A stretch of 64,000 nucleotides of DNA, taken from positions 3,687,501-3,751,500 of the forward strand of contig CM051030.1 of assembly GCA_027627225.1 (NCBI GenBank), in the 5' to 3' direction. How positions within the stretch are numbered: the first letter of the stretch is position 1; the number at the start of each line of letters is the position of its first letter. The translations under genes and the position numbers were made by a program. The stretch comes from Congeria kusceri. Lineage: Eukaryota; Mollusca; Bivalvia; Myida; Dreissenidae. This document shows positions 1 through 10,652 of this stretch, piece after piece. A model generated the notes under the pieces. It worked only from the letters and a program-made list of their open reading frames with translations, did no database searches and was not told where the DNA came from.

Positions 1-85
1 TCGGGAATCGCTTTCAGTCTAAAGTCACGTATATGCCCGCCTTCCCCCCCTCCTCCGGTGAGAAATATTTATAGGTGCATATTTC
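1..85 (+). repeat. Partial copy of a GC-run interspersed repeat
   Basis: The block reads from a TCGGGAATCGCTTTC motif through a C-run to an ATAGGTGCAT motif. The same order of motifs recurs at about 29100-29190 on the same strand and, reversed, at about 2031-2140. The copy is cut by the left edge of the window. It is a repeat terminus with no coding potential; its class is unknown. Confidence 0.55.
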
Positions 86-565
86 ATAACAAAATATCTT
101 CGATTAAACAATCGACGCCTGTATTCAACGCAGATTTGAATTTCATACTATTTATAGAAGTACCAAAAATTTCCACAAACAGCTGGCATATACCGGTCAT
201 GAAAAGACGCACAACCGTATCTGATTCGTTCCAACAAAAGCAACTATACCGATTGAGTGAATATATTGAAGGAAAGCGTTGATGCCAAGCATCAAATACG
301 TCGTACTTTATAAACAAAATGTATTATAAACACGAAGTTAAGAATCAGTTATTTTGTAACCTCACAGAGGTTCTAACTCTTGATAAAAGAAATTAAATGC
401 TTCACAGACCATTTTACAAATATAATGCCATATACTAGTAAGTGTTCTGTGTTTTGTGACAAGCGACGACTTAGTTAAGTTAGAATCGCTTGAATTCTCT
501 AGCTACCGAAATGATATATATTATAATCGTTTTATACATAGGTGTAACATAGATCAGGTAAAACG

Positions 566-822
566 CATTTGACTAACCCAATAAACAACGCAAAAAGTAG
601 TCCCGATTCTGAGCGGAGCATAGTAAAATGTAGTTCTCATAACAATTGCAAAAATATTTGTCAAATCATGTTTGAATCGAAATATTTTTCACATTATCGT
701 TGTTTATCGGCCAATAAACAACTCTTTGTCATTCTGATGCGGTGCGTTAGCCCGAGTGGTATAATTCCCACACATTAGAACTACAATCTGTTGTTTATTG
801 GCCGATAAACAACGATAAATCG
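566..822 (-). mobile_element. MITE-like repeat, family B (copy 1)
   Basis: It carries two inverted arms of the motif GTTGTTTATYGGCYRATAAA around 695-722 and 792-820, plus a tail including CAATAAACAACGC. Related copies lie at 11847-12107, 16305-16625 and 21085-21715, so this is an interspersed family. This copy is reversed relative to the others. No transposase is visible, so it would be non-autonomous. Confidence 0.6.
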
Positions 823-902
823 AAAATTATTTGTTGATTAATACAACTGACCTTGGCACACATTCACACACCGTGATATTCCCTATTATAATATTATTTC
901 AG

Positions 903-1029
903 ATACAACCAGAGATGCCGAACTCAAGCGTATTCAACCGACTGTACCAGCTGATGTCCTACGTTTATTTCCAGTTCGAGATTACGTCATGCCTCTACGT
1001 CATGGATCCCGTTGAAAAGACCATAGTCC
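903..1029 (+). CDS. SPTSS: SPTSS exon with start codon (coding from 915)
   Basis: An acceptor ending TTATTTCAG at 902 opens the exon, so at least one 5' untranslated exon must lie upstream. Coding starts at 915 and runs 38 codons, leaving one base (C at 1029) before the GT at 1030. That base plus the TT opening the next exon makes a Leu codon and keeps the frame. Reading on past the donor instead gives a short run and a stop at 1081 inside the minisatellite. Confidence 0.8.
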
Positions 1030-2953
1030 GTATCCTTGGATACCAGTTGTCGTGGCAACCACATATCGATGTCTTTCCATAGAAACTGCAAATTGATTTG
1101 TCTTAGCAACCACATATTGATGTCTTTCATACAAACCGCAAATTGATTTGCCATAGCAACCACATATTTATTCATGTCCACAGACACCGCACAATTATTT
1201 ACCATAGCAACCATATATTGATCTATTTACATAGAAACCGCAAACTGATTTGCCATAACAACAAGCTATTGATGTATTTTCATAGAAACTGCACATTTAT
1301 TTGCCATTGCAACCGTATCACATATTGATGTTTTTCTATAGAAACCGCGAATTGATTTGTCATAGCAACCACAAATTGATTTATGTCCATAGAAACCGCA
1401 CAGTTATTTACAATAGCAACCACATATTGATGTACTTCCATAGAGACGGCAGACTGATTTGCCATAGCAACCATGCACATCTTTGTAATAATGACTGTTT
1501 TGTGTGATTGTATTTAATATTGTTAACAGACCGACGTATGAACAACACAGACCCGAAGGATGGTTATACTGTTTATTAACTGTCCGTAGCATTCAGAATC
1601 ACATACAACACTCTCTAATACCAAGATACATTCAGTTATAAACCACACATGCAGAGGTAATATGATACTACAGAGATGTACTTGTTTACTACAATCTTTA
1701 TTTTTTTTTTGAGAAACCGCAAATTGATTTGCCATTGCAACCACATATTGATGTATTTCCATAGAAACTGCAAATTGATATGTACTTCCATGGAAACCGA
1801 AAATTGACTTACCATAGAAAGCACATATTTACGGGGAATCTTTCGTAACATATAATGCTCATAATAACTCTACATTGTACTATATAGGGTAAGAGAGTAG
1901 TAAATAGGGATAACTAAATAATTCCGCGTACAATTAAAACATATTCGCAACAACACTCATACATGTTAAAAAAGCTCTACCTTGAGCAATCTCTTAATGC
2001 CAGGCAAACTTAATCACACGAACCAACCAACATAATGCACCTACCAATATTTTCGCCGGGGGGTGGGGGGGGGGGGGGGGGGGAGGGGGCGGGCGGGGCA
2101 TATACGGGACTTAAGACTGAAAGTGATTCCCGACAGGCGGGAATAGATTTTGGTCGGATTTTAGATCCCGGTAATATTGGCCCCTGGGCCATTTGATGAC
2201 CATGTGGCATCTCCCACTGACGGGAATTAGACAAATATGATTAGCTCTAGGGTGGAGAATTAAACCCCCAAACATACAATTACCGGTAGTCAAATTCTAC
2301 TGGGTCAGCCCGCCCGCCCCCCCCCTCCGTGGGGGGGGGGGGGGGGATATTGATAGATGCATAATTGTTATACACAATAATATAATTATCCATTTTCAGT
2401 AATGGGCAACTTATTCCGACAGCAGTCAATGCTTACCGGTTGTTCGAAATCATAAAATCAGATGATTTTAATTATTTCATTTTTTAGGCTGCGGCGATAG
2501 CCGTAGTCTTTAGTACCGCAAATTGAAATCAAGTACCGCTTTTGACATGGCAATTGCACAGTGACCTCCCCTGCTTCATTCCAATGTCGTGCGGGTAGGG
2601 AGATCACTGATTGCCAAATCAGAACTGCGAAACAATTCCTTAGTGGATTGGTCCACTAACGAACAAAAAGATGTTAAGGTGTTAAAATATATCAGCCTGA
2701 AACACTAGTTTCCTTACTTGAAATATATTAATATTTTATCATTAATAGCTTGTCGTGACCTTTAACGGACAAGCCGCAGTCTTTCAGCGCTCAACGCTTT
2801 GATAATTTAATTGTCCTTAACAATATTGCAGTTGGTATCATTATTGCCGTCGCCTCGGCGATTGTTTTGGCGGCGGCGGCCTACATACCGAACCAGCTTC
2901 TAACAACAATACATTTTCTGTCAGGGGCCATAACTGGGCAGCAGCAGTTCTAG
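915..2953 (+). CDS. SPTSS: Serine palmitoyltransferase small subunit, two exons (join 915..1029, 2832..2953)
   Basis: The joined exons encode 78 residues, against 71 and 76 in human SPTSSA and SPTSSB. These small ER membrane subunits bind the SPTLC1/SPTLC2 heterodimer, raise its activity and help choose the acyl-CoA used in the first step of sphingoid base synthesis. The first exon reads YVYFQFEITSCLYVMDPVEK, aligning with the family's WLYYQYQ...LEPWER block. The second gives a hydrophobic helix ending AAAAYIP, matching YTAYVFIP. The distance from the Glu after the DP motif to the IP motif is 25 residues in both this protein and human SPTSSB, supporting the splice. Start: the ATG at 915 is 12 bases after a TTTCAG acceptor at 902. 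Odd points: the Trp of the LEPWE block is Val here, and the donor (GTATCC) is weak. The intron is 1.8 kb and contains a minisatellite. Identification is by family alignment from memory; SPTSSA and SPTSSB cannot be told apart with certainty. Confidence 0.85.
1037..1830 (+). repeat. Intronic minisatellite, SPTSS intron
   Basis: Degenerate units of roughly 50-60 bp contain GAAACCGCAAATTGATTTGC and AGCAACCACATATTGATGT. The first recognisable unit begins only about 8 bases after the donor GT at 1030. The array runs to about 1470, is interrupted by unique sequence, and resumes at about 1712-1830. Open frames on both strands here come only from the repetition. Confidence 0.8.
2031..2360. repeat. GC-run repeat copy with two long G/C homopolymer blocks
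   Basis: Reading left to right it has ATGCACCTACCAATATT, a long G-run (2057-2095), the reversed CTTAAGACTGAAAGTGATT motif, then about 170 bp, a C-run/G-run pair near 2310-2346 and a motif like the first. The left part is the reverse of the repeat at 1-85, and the middle resembles the reverse of 28980-29100. The outer ends look inverted, suggesting a fold-back arrangement. Confidence 0.55.
2832..2953 (+). CDS. SPTSS: SPTSS terminal coding exon
   Basis: The acceptor AATATTGCAG ends at 2831. The exon encodes the C-terminal transmembrane or re-entrant helix (GIIIAVASAIVLAAAAYIP) and a short tail ending GQQQF, with stop TAG at 2951-2953. Local GC content is far above the flanks, as expected for coding DNA. 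The family has a Pro after the helix and a short variable tail, which is also seen here. No AATAAA was found close downstream; the nearest clear cluster is near 4626, after the 3.3-4.1 kb minisatellite, so the 3' UTR length is uncertain. Confidence 0.8.
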
Positions 2954-3272
2954 CCTCAGGGGAAATCTCCTGTTTGACAACTTGTGCCATGAAGCTTTTA
3001 GAAAGTGCTAGTTTTATTTCGTCCGATGAAGTGGTATCGCTTACGTATAAAACGTTTACATCAGCGTGGAAAAAAGATAATAATTATACTTGTACATCGT
3101 GTGATGTCATGTTCTACAAATGATCTTTCAGTGTGTCGTCACTTACTTTATATATTAGTGCCAAAATGATATACTAGTAAAATTGCAAACTTCTTACAGT
3201 TACTGTAATCTCTCCTTGCCAGTGCAGCACTGCAGGCTAGACCGCCGTGAGGAGTTAGATACCATTCTTCCT

Positions 3273-4120
3273 ATATGTTATCTCCCCTGCGACGGTCTAT
3301 TGGTTATCTCCCATACGATGTGATATTAGTTGAATTCCCTGCCATACGGCGGTACGTTAGTTATCTCCTGTACGATGTGATATTAGTTACATTCCCTACT
3401 ATACGGCGATACGTTAGTTATCTCCCGTACGATGTGATATTAGTTAAATTACCTACCAAACGGCGGTACGTTAGTTATATCCTGTACGATGTGATATTAG
3501 TTACATTCCCTACTATACGGTGGTACGTTAGTTATCTCCCGTACGATGTGATATTAGTTACATTCCCTACTAAACGACGGTACTTAGTTATCTCCCATAC
3601 AAACATTGTTCAGTCATCTCCTTAACGATTATGAATGCTATTTAAGGTTACCTCCCCTACAATGCACTTTAATTTATCTCCCATACAATAGTCTTTAAGC
3701 TCCTCTACAATGATATTTAAGTTATCTCCTCTGCAATGCTTTTTAGGTTATCTCCTCTATAATGCTATTTAAGTTATCTCCTCTTCAGTGCTAATTGAGC
3801 AATCTTCTCTACAATTCTATTTAAGCTATATCCCCTTCAATGTTAGTTATCTCCTCTACAATGTTATTTAAGTTATCTCCCCTACAATGCTATTTAAGTT
3901 ATATCCCATGCAAAGTTCTTTAATTTATCTCCCATACAATAGTCTTAAATCTATATCCCCATATCATTTTATTTAAGTTATCTCCCTTACAATGCTGTTT
4001 AAGTTATCTCCCCTACCATGTGTTATGACATCTCCCCTACTATGCTCTTTAAGTTATCTCCCCAACAATGTTATTTAAATTATCTTCCCTATAATGCTCT
4101 TTAAGTTTACTCCTCTACAA
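3273..4120 (+). repeat. Two-stage minisatellite downstream of SPTSS
   Basis: From 3273 to about 3600 the unit is ~59-60 bp (GTTAGTTATCTCC...TACGATGTGATATTAG). From about 3630 to 4120 it is ~27 bp (AAGTTATCTCCCCTACAATG). Both share the TTATCTCC core, so the longer unit probably derives from the shorter. The 116-codon open frame at 3275-3625 is a product of a unit close to a multiple of three and is not a gene. Confidence 0.8.
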
Positions 4121-5500
4121 GGTTGACACACAATGGTGACAAACTATATAACACGTAAGGGATATCACTCTCGGTCGATAAGTTTAATATCGTCATTATT
4201 ATATACCATATATAATACGAGTATGCATGTTTATTCCCATAGTGTCATTTTTAGGCAAGGCTTATTAGCGCAAACAACGATTCATAATACATACACATAA
4301 TACATATGCTGATATGTACGTTTAACTTTTGATAGTATTATACATGTATGTGAATATTTAGTGTGTTTCTACGCTTGTCCTTTTGTAATGCAATTATTCA
4401 ATGCAGCAGTATACGTAAGTTATTTGTTATAAGTTATAAGTTATTTGTCTAAACTGTGGGGTATATGTATGTATAACTTTTGAGCCGTTTTTGACTGTTT
4501 TCATGCTTTTTACCATGCTGTGATTACATACTATGTATTATTTATCTCCAAAGACGTAATAAATCGGTGATTAATAATTGTGAAGTATATATTTATATAT
4601 CCAAATGCTTAATTGTCCAAAATGTAATAAATAAATAAATCATCAAATGTGATTTTATATTAATTACAATTGTTCAGTTGGTGAAAGTACCAAGTCCCAG
4701 GATAGTCACATACAGCAAACAGAACAGTTAATAGGGGAACGGAAGCGGCTTGCGCACCCCCCCCCCCACCCCCCCCCCCAAAAAAAAAGTTTCCATGTTT
4801 AGATTTCTAAACCACACAATATCTTTAAAGATATGCTTTTCGTTCCATTAAAGTATTTTTTCACTCAGTTTATTGTAATATTTGAATGAAACTCGTTTTT
4901 CGTTAAATTGTACCCTTTTTGTAGATATCACACCTTTCTGATATTTATCCAAACAGTGTAAACAACCAAAATCATTTTGTTTCGGCAGTCTTTTTAGCTA
5001 CTGAAAATTCCCGACCCCCTCTATATCAAAATCCTGTTTCCGCGTTTGTTCCAATACACTCGTTCCACAGAAAGTCTAAAGATATCGGATTTCTTGTGAT
5101 TTTTACTCTTTTATTTTTTTTATGAAGTAGCCTGAATGCTAGGGGTGTCATATTTTGTTGTTGGTGATTTTTAGTTGTATGTTTTTAGTTTGTTTTTTAT
5201 ACAACTTTTTGTCGGTCATCAACCTTTTGGTCAAACTTGTCTGACAGATTTCGCTTTGTCTTCGAAGAACAAACATACGGAGTGAATACGTAGTATTTGA
5301 AAAAAAACATAACGAAAAATATTGTCTACATAAACCAATCTTAAAAAATGAAAAACAATGACAACAACAACAACTAAAATAAACATTTTTTAAAATTACC
5401 ATATCATTCACTGAAAATTTGAAACTGTTTTACTAAAACGTATTCATAGCTTGCAAGGTTCAAACTTAATAATTCAGAATTATCAAATTTCAAAGGAAAC
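4121..5500. other. Unassigned AT-rich spacer
   Basis: No exon, recognised repeat or RNA gene was found. There is an AATAAATAAATAAAT run at about 4626-4640 that could serve as a distant SPTSS polyadenylation signal, and a C-run/A-run near 4757-4788. Confidence 0.4.
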
Positions 5501-5504
5501 CCCA

Positions 5505-5602
5505 CAGGTGCCTGTAACTATGTTTATTTATGTCCCATACGTAATAGAAATTAAGAGTATATATATATACGGGACATACATGTACATAGTTACAGGCACC
5601 TG
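5505..5602. repeat. Perfect-arm hairpin
   Basis: The arm CAGGTGCCTGTAACTATGT at 5505-5523 is repeated as its exact reverse complement at 5584-5602. The loop contains a second inner inverted pair around GTCCCATA/CGGGACAT. It looks like a short fold-back element or a MITE remnant. Confidence 0.7.
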
Positions 5603-6547
5603 CATAAAAAACTTACTGTTGCTGCGGCGAAAACATAACATTTAAAATATTACATCTTTACCGCATTTCTGTTTTCCCGTCATTAAGGAGTGCCTAATAT
5701 CATATTTGTTTGCATAAATAACTCAAACAGATTATCTACTCATAAGGCATTTTAAAATGTCTATATTCGAAAACGCTTGGTACGAACGGAATAGACAATA
5801 TTGTACATGCTGATTTACTACAGAAGAATCACCAGCTATCGCTTACAGAAACTTTACGATAAAAAGTTACCGAAAGGTTATTATTTTACCGATTTCAATG
5901 CGTTTTTTTTTTGTATTTTGATCGGTAAGATGTCTATTAAAAGCGATTCTGCAAAGTTTTATTTTTATTAACATATTTCTAAACTGCGGCATTTTAGAAG
6001 AGCATAACAATAATCCATTGATTCGACTTTCTTTGCCAACTCGAAGATATATATTTATACAGATTAAACTATTTTCCAATATTTGATAGTGGTATAAGTG
6101 TCATTTTTGTAATGACTTATTTTATGCTGTTATTAGTTATTTTCATTTTTTTCCGGCTCATGAAAATATCAACTGTGTGAGCGTAGTATATTTAGTGGTT
6201 CAACGCCTGTAATTTCAAGTGCTTTGTAACCGTAGCAAGCACCTGTTACAGGCAGAGTAGCAGTCAGTCCTTTACTTTTCAAAGACAAAAACAGAAAGAA
6301 TTAGTAAGTATCGATAGATGATTAATACTGGGGGGTACATCTTGTAATTAAACGTGTAATTGTATACAATCACTGTTTATCTTTAAAAATGCTTTAAAAT
6401 CATTAAGAATAATGCGAATTGTTTTTAAATCGGTGTCAGTTAAACGCATTGTTTACATTGTCAATAATCCTAGCAACCACTTATATTTGCTCCTAAAACA
6501 CCATAACAGTTCTTGATTAATAAACATTTTAAAAATATATAATAATA

Positions 6548-6666
6548 ATGGATTTGTCTGCTTATAAAACAAGACTCTTTTTATGGTTTATTCCAGTGCC
6601 CTGTTTACCAATCAGGAAAAAGGTGGTAAAACCTGTTCAAACAATGCCAGACAAAAATGTCAACAG
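6548..6666 (+). CDS. Unknown gene, first visible exon
   Basis: The exon ends at a CAACAG|GTGGGA donor and leaves two bases that complete an Arg codon with the next exon. Two starts are possible. Either the exon begins as a first exon with ATG 6548 (A at -3, G at +4), or it begins after the good acceptor TTTATTCCAG at 6596. In the second case translation starts at ATG 6644 or further upstream. An in-frame stop lies at 6530. Confidence 0.45.
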
Positions 6667-9210
6667 GTGGGATTTCGATTACAATTCAGGGTTTTCATTA
6701 TTAAATGAAACAAGCGATTTTTATCAAAATTACGCGTTTTAGCTAGGGGTCCCCCATGTAAATATTACCTATCACAATTTTTAAGTTCCAGAAAAAAACA
6801 AACAGATTTTCTCACAATTTTAAGTGATGAATTTGATCGGCAATCGGTTAATAATGACAGCCCTGCGATTAGTGTTTTTTTCAATCCCTTGTGAATGGGG
6901 CTAAATCTAAATGTACACTGAATCTAGAATTTATGGGGGTAATTATATTCAGTCCAAAATGTTTGAGAGTATATCATTGGTTAGCTTAAACATGCAAAAG
7001 AAATAAATGGAGTAACTGCAGCTTAACATAATGTAGTAGACATTTCTAGAAAATAATAAAACATTTTAAATAAGGAATTTCTACATATGTACACCTTTAA
7101 CCTGTATTTTATTTTCATGTGTATGCAAATTATTATATTAATAGTTGAAACTTTGTGTGTAAGAAACTTTGTAAGTGTACACTATGGTTTTATTTTCTGA
7201 GCATATCTTGTGGTTTTCAATTCGTAAATTATGTATGTACGCAATTTATCTGGTCTTCTAAAGGTTGTAAAAAAATTATAGGTATGGTGAAACTCAAATT
7301 CGATATGTCGGCTGTCGCTTGCCCCAGGGAGAGTTGCGCAAGGGGCTGCCGCACGACCCGAATAGGGGCCGGGCCCTTCCGGAAGTCCCCAGAGAGGAGT
7401 TGAAACCGGAAATTCCGGTAAAGACCCATCAGCTGCAACTGCAAACACGATCAGAACGACAGGAACATAACCAGCTTGATACTTCATTGGTTTCGTCGAA
7501 GCCACCATCTTATCGGGCTTCTAAACCTATTCCGTTAACGCTAGACTTCTATGTTAGCGTTCCAATTTTTAATGAAACATTAAATCACAGGTTTGTTTCA
7601 GATCTTTAGTGTGTTTTTTTTAAATGTAAATTACAGCCCATAAAGTTTTTATAATGTGTGCTGATCTAAAGAAAATATGTTTAAATTTACAGATTTGCCA
7701 TTTTTATAACAATAAAATGATCAAATAAGTAACTTAAATGATTTTCTTTATTAGAAAATGAAAGTAAAACTACAAATCAGTAAAGAAATTAATGTAGAAC
7801 ATTAAGATGAATTAGTGATGTGTTTCTATTTTCATTGGATAAATGAGAGAACATGTCAAAAAAATAATACAAATTGTTCTATAAGGATATTAATATAATA
7901 CATTTATATTCTTCTAATGAAAAACAAGAATTTACTTCTGTATTACACAGTGGATCTTTAATGAAACTACAAAATAAAGCATGAAAAAGAGTACTGGTAC
8001 ATCCAGTAGTGAACCTTTTGGTATTGAATTTTTGTCATAAACCTGGATACTATTTTATAAGTTACAGGTCAGTTGGTTTAATCTCTCAAAATTGTGTCGA
8101 AAATGTGTGTTTTTGTCTGATTTAGCAAACAGAAATAATGAAAATTTATTAATTATACTCATGCATATTAAACTTATACATCAAACACATGATTTTTCAA
8201 TACTATTGCATGATAAACTTGTACATCAAACACAAAATATGAAACCTTTATTATTTCTTTCAACTTGACACATAATTTTTTGCAGTTACCGCAAGAAGAA
8301 CGAGTATGTTTACCTGGATCGGCCTGACGATGAAGCGTCTCTGTTCCACCAGTCATTGTCGAGGGGTTCTAGCCTGAGAGACCTCCGCAGCTCTGGCAAA
8401 TCTTCACATTCTCATTACGAGACCAGGGAGACTTCGGGAAAACGACGTCCCCTGCCACAAGAGCGGTAAGTGGAGTTGACTTGTTGACAAGATTCAATCG
8501 CATTTTAAATTTTGACCATGTGTTTACCCGTTTAGACAGCCAGGGCTGGTAGTCTCAAAGGGAAATCTTAACTTCAGTTGTACTTGAGTGAAAATTTCAG
8601 ATCATTTTTACTTTGTGAAATCAAATGATTTCTGTTAACAAAATGTTAAAATATCGAAGCAATATTTACCAGTTTGAAACATTTTAACATTTAACTGTAA
8701 AATGACCTAAACATAAAACAGCCAAAGAATGACGAAATTTTATGAATTTAAGAAATTTACTTAAGTTTTCCCTAAGGAGCTTTGTGAACACAGGCCCTGG
8801 AAATATTAAAGTCTGTTTTTAGACGAACATGTCTTGTAAAATGTACAGTACTGTGGAAATATCAGGGTTATTCACTTATTTAAAAAGTACTGGTTCATTC
8901 GAAGAAACAGACATACTTTTTGTTAGTTTCGAACAAACATAAATTAATACTGGTATCAATGCTTCCTTAACCAATTACACAATTTTTGTAATAATAAATT
9001 AACATGTAAATTTGTTTCATAAATTGCAGACCAGTATCAAGAAATGTCGTAAGGCGTCCGATGTCTGGTAGCGAGGCATCGTACAACACCATGTCCTCAC
9101 GAGGCACATACGGGTACGAGTCGGAAACCTTGGAGAGAGCTGTACCCTTGAAAAACAGACACGTCAGGTCTGGCATATGCCTTGATTCTGATGAAGAAGA
9201 TTGCCGATAA
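6548..9210 (+). CDS. Unrecognised four-exon gene (join 6548..6666, 7282..7590, 8286..8465, 9030..9210)
   Basis: The four exons keep one reading frame across three introns with GT/AG ends and give 262 residues from the ATG at 6548. A second in-frame ATG at 6644 would give 230. I do not recognise the family. Visible features: a hydrophobic patch near residues 10-20 followed by RKK (only if the upstream start is used), Pro/Arg/Glu-rich sequence at 60-85, a PPSY motif at 114-117 of the kind bound by WW domains, two Ser/Arg/Tyr-rich exons (about 144-250), and an acidic DSDEED near the C-terminus. No enzyme motif or clear full-length membrane helix is seen, so a cytosolic or cytoplasmic-tail scaffold is the most that can be inferred. 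It lies downstream of SPTSS on the same strand. The last two exons are the most secure; the 5' end is least certain. Confidence 0.6.
7282..7590 (+). CDS. Unknown gene, second exon
   Basis: The acceptor AAATTATAG ends at 7281; the donor CACAG|GTTTGT begins at 7591. The 309 bases carry one frame throughout, with high GC content at 7310-7440 that stands out from the AT-rich flanks. Two bases are left over and complete a Ser codon with the T at 8286. A GTAAAG at 7418 looks like a better donor by sequence but breaks the frame to the next exon, and a GTTAAC near 7528 keeps it. The exact 3' end is therefore the least certain point. Confidence 0.6.
8286..8465 (+). CDS. Unknown gene, third exon
   Basis: A TTTTTTGCAG acceptor at 8285 and an AGAGCG|GTAAGT donor bracket 180 bases that read YRKKNEYVYLDRPDDE and then a Ser/Arg-rich stretch ending RRPLPQE. 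Both splice sites match the consensus and the exon ends with two bases of an Arg codon. The sequence is rich in charged residues and CpG and is clearly coding. Confidence 0.75.
8541..8800. mobile_element. Palindromic MITE, family A (intron copy)
   Basis: It starts CAGGGCTGGTAGTCTCAAAG and ends GGAGCTTTGTGAACACAGGC, with imperfect inverted ends and CTTAAG-type motifs inside. Members share GGGCTGGTATTCACAAAGC-like ends. Other copies: 25088-25415, 27367-27627, 46850-47112, 47111-47377, 47376-48705, 50076-50320 and 60711-60966. No coding capacity. Confidence 0.7.
9030..9210 (+). CDS. Unknown gene, terminal exon
   Basis: After a TAAATTGCAG acceptor the frame continues for 59 codons to TAA at 9208-9210. 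The tail contains SYNTMSSRGTYGYESETLE and ends LDSDEEDCR. Tyr, Ser and Arg are abundant, suggesting a phosphorylated, unstructured tail. An AATAAA motif near 9343 is a candidate polyadenylation signal. Confidence 0.75.
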
Positions 9211-9761
9211 CATTGACGCGCCGTTCAACCAAGCGGAAATTTGTAGTTCATGGTTGTCTGAATTTGTCAGTAGTTATTTTCAGTAGATCATACTGCTTGT
9301 TCTTAAAGGCTCGCTAACTAACAAAATTCCTGAACTCGTTTAATAAATTATGGTATGAAATGACAACTCGTGTCAGATCCTATATGTATCTGATAAAGAA
9401 ATGTTCAGCAGATACAATAGTTTCACACTCAACCCTCGTTTTACAGAGAAAAATTTAAAAAACAGAACTTTTGCCAAATTTTTTTAGCATTTGGCTACTG
9501 TAATTTTGCGAATGGCAGAGTAAGCCCTTCTACAATATTTAATTCTGTGAGGCATTTGGGTTGTTGGTGTTAGGCTACATATAATTATGAAAATTTTCAT
9601 TACAATGATGTACATCGTATTAATGTTACTTTATTATCAGTTGTTACTTATAAATTGTGTTTTGTTTTAAAATTGTTGTACATTTCATTGTGATGATTTT
9701 ATTTCAGGGTATTTTATATGAAGAAATGTTCAATATTGATTTTAAAGAAAACAAAAATTTG

Positions 9762-9959
9762 TTGTTGTACACATTAACCATAATGTATTATGCGTTGAGT
9801 TTGTAGATTCTCTTGCATTTAATAGAATGCCTTTTTGATATTATATAATCACACAAGTGTTTGTTGTACACATTAACCATAATGTATTATGCGTTGAGTT
9901 TGTAGATTCTCTTGCATTTAATAGAATGCCTTTTTGATATTATATAATCACGCAAGTGT
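9762..9959 (+). repeat. Recent 99-bp tandem duplication
   Basis: Bases 9762-9860 are repeated at 9861-9959 with about one substitution (CACAC versus CACGC near the end). It lies about 550 bp after the stop codon of the upstream gene, possibly in its 3' UTR. The near identity indicates a recent event. Confidence 0.9.
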
Positions 9960-10162
9960 TCTCTTTAGTTTTACATTTTGTTACAGTTTTACATTTTTAT
10001 AGTTTAATAGATTTATGCTCAGATATTTTAGATATATATTATTACATGAAGTTGATTAAAGGGACTTTATCACAGATTTTCGTACTTTTGAAAAATGTCA
10101 TTTATTGTCTTAACTGCAAAAATTAAAACTAACAAAGTATTGTTTAAAGAAAAATAATATTT

Positions 10163-10391
10163 GAGGCACGTGGTGGGAAAACCGGACTTAATGCATGTGC
10201 GTAAAGTGTCATCCCGAATCCGACACTTTCCGCTTTTATGGTGTTTTCTGTTTCAAGAAAGTCTCTTCTAAACATAAATCCACTGTAGGCGGAAAGTGCC
10301 ATCCTGGATTAGCCTGTGCAGACTGCAAAGTCTAATCCGGGACGACACTTTACGCACATGCATTAAGACCGGTTTTCCCACGACGCGCCAC
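10163..10391 (+). mobile_element. Family C palindromic repeat (Dreissena-like), copy 1
   Basis: The ends form an inverted pair: GCATGTGCGTAAAGTGTC at the left and its complement, ACTTTACGCACATGC, at the right, followed by GGTTTTCCCACGACGCGCC. The middle holds a conserved TTTTATGGTGTTTTCTG segment and an AGCCTGTGCAGACTGCA hairpin half. Five copies and one fragment occur in this window. From memory such units are extremely abundant in Dreissena. No coding capacity. Confidence 0.85.
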
Positions 10392-10424
10392 ATTTAAAAG
10401 ATTTGTCTTTGCCCAGACTCGAAC

Positions 10425-10497
10425 CTACGACTGGGGGGATCAAAAATCTGTCGCACTAACCTCTGAGCCATTCTGACCTACAATCTTAGTAGCGATT
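10425..10497 (-). repeat. tRNA-like sequence (SINE head)
   Basis: On the minus strand an A-box-like TGGCTCAGAGGTTAGTG is followed 30-odd bases later by a B-box-like GGTTCGAGTCT. Spacing matches a tRNA, but stem pairing looks degraded and the sequence lies within a larger mobile element. A SINE-derived promoter is more likely than a working tRNA gene. Confidence 0.5.
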
Positions 10498-10652
10498 GAT
10501 GGTTTTTCATTAATAACACTATATTTCAAATATATTTCTTTGTTAGTATTGTTAGTTCACTTGTTTATGTATAATGTCATTTTCTTCTTGGGATCTATGA
10601 CAAAAATTTTGAAAATTGTCAATTTGCCAATCTGTCAACATGCCCCTTTAAT

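Larger units (their letters stand above)
10056..10652. mobile_element. Terminal-inverted-repeat element holding a tRNA-like sequence and a nested repeat
   Basis: It begins ATTAAAGGGACTTTATCACA and ends with CATGCCCCTTTAAT, an imperfect inverted pair. Inside on the minus strand is a tRNA-like stretch, and the family-C repeat is inserted at 10163-10391. A related terminus, AGAGGGACTGT, bounds the element at 63318-63772. Confidence 0.5.

Noticed and set aside
3275..3625. 116-codon frame after SPTSS
   Set aside because: Entirely within ~60-bp tandem units.
7319..7609. Single-exon 96-residue protein starting at TTG 7319
   Set aside because: It is the interior of a spliced exon (7282-7590) whose frame continues into exon 8286 after a CAG|GTTTGT donor.
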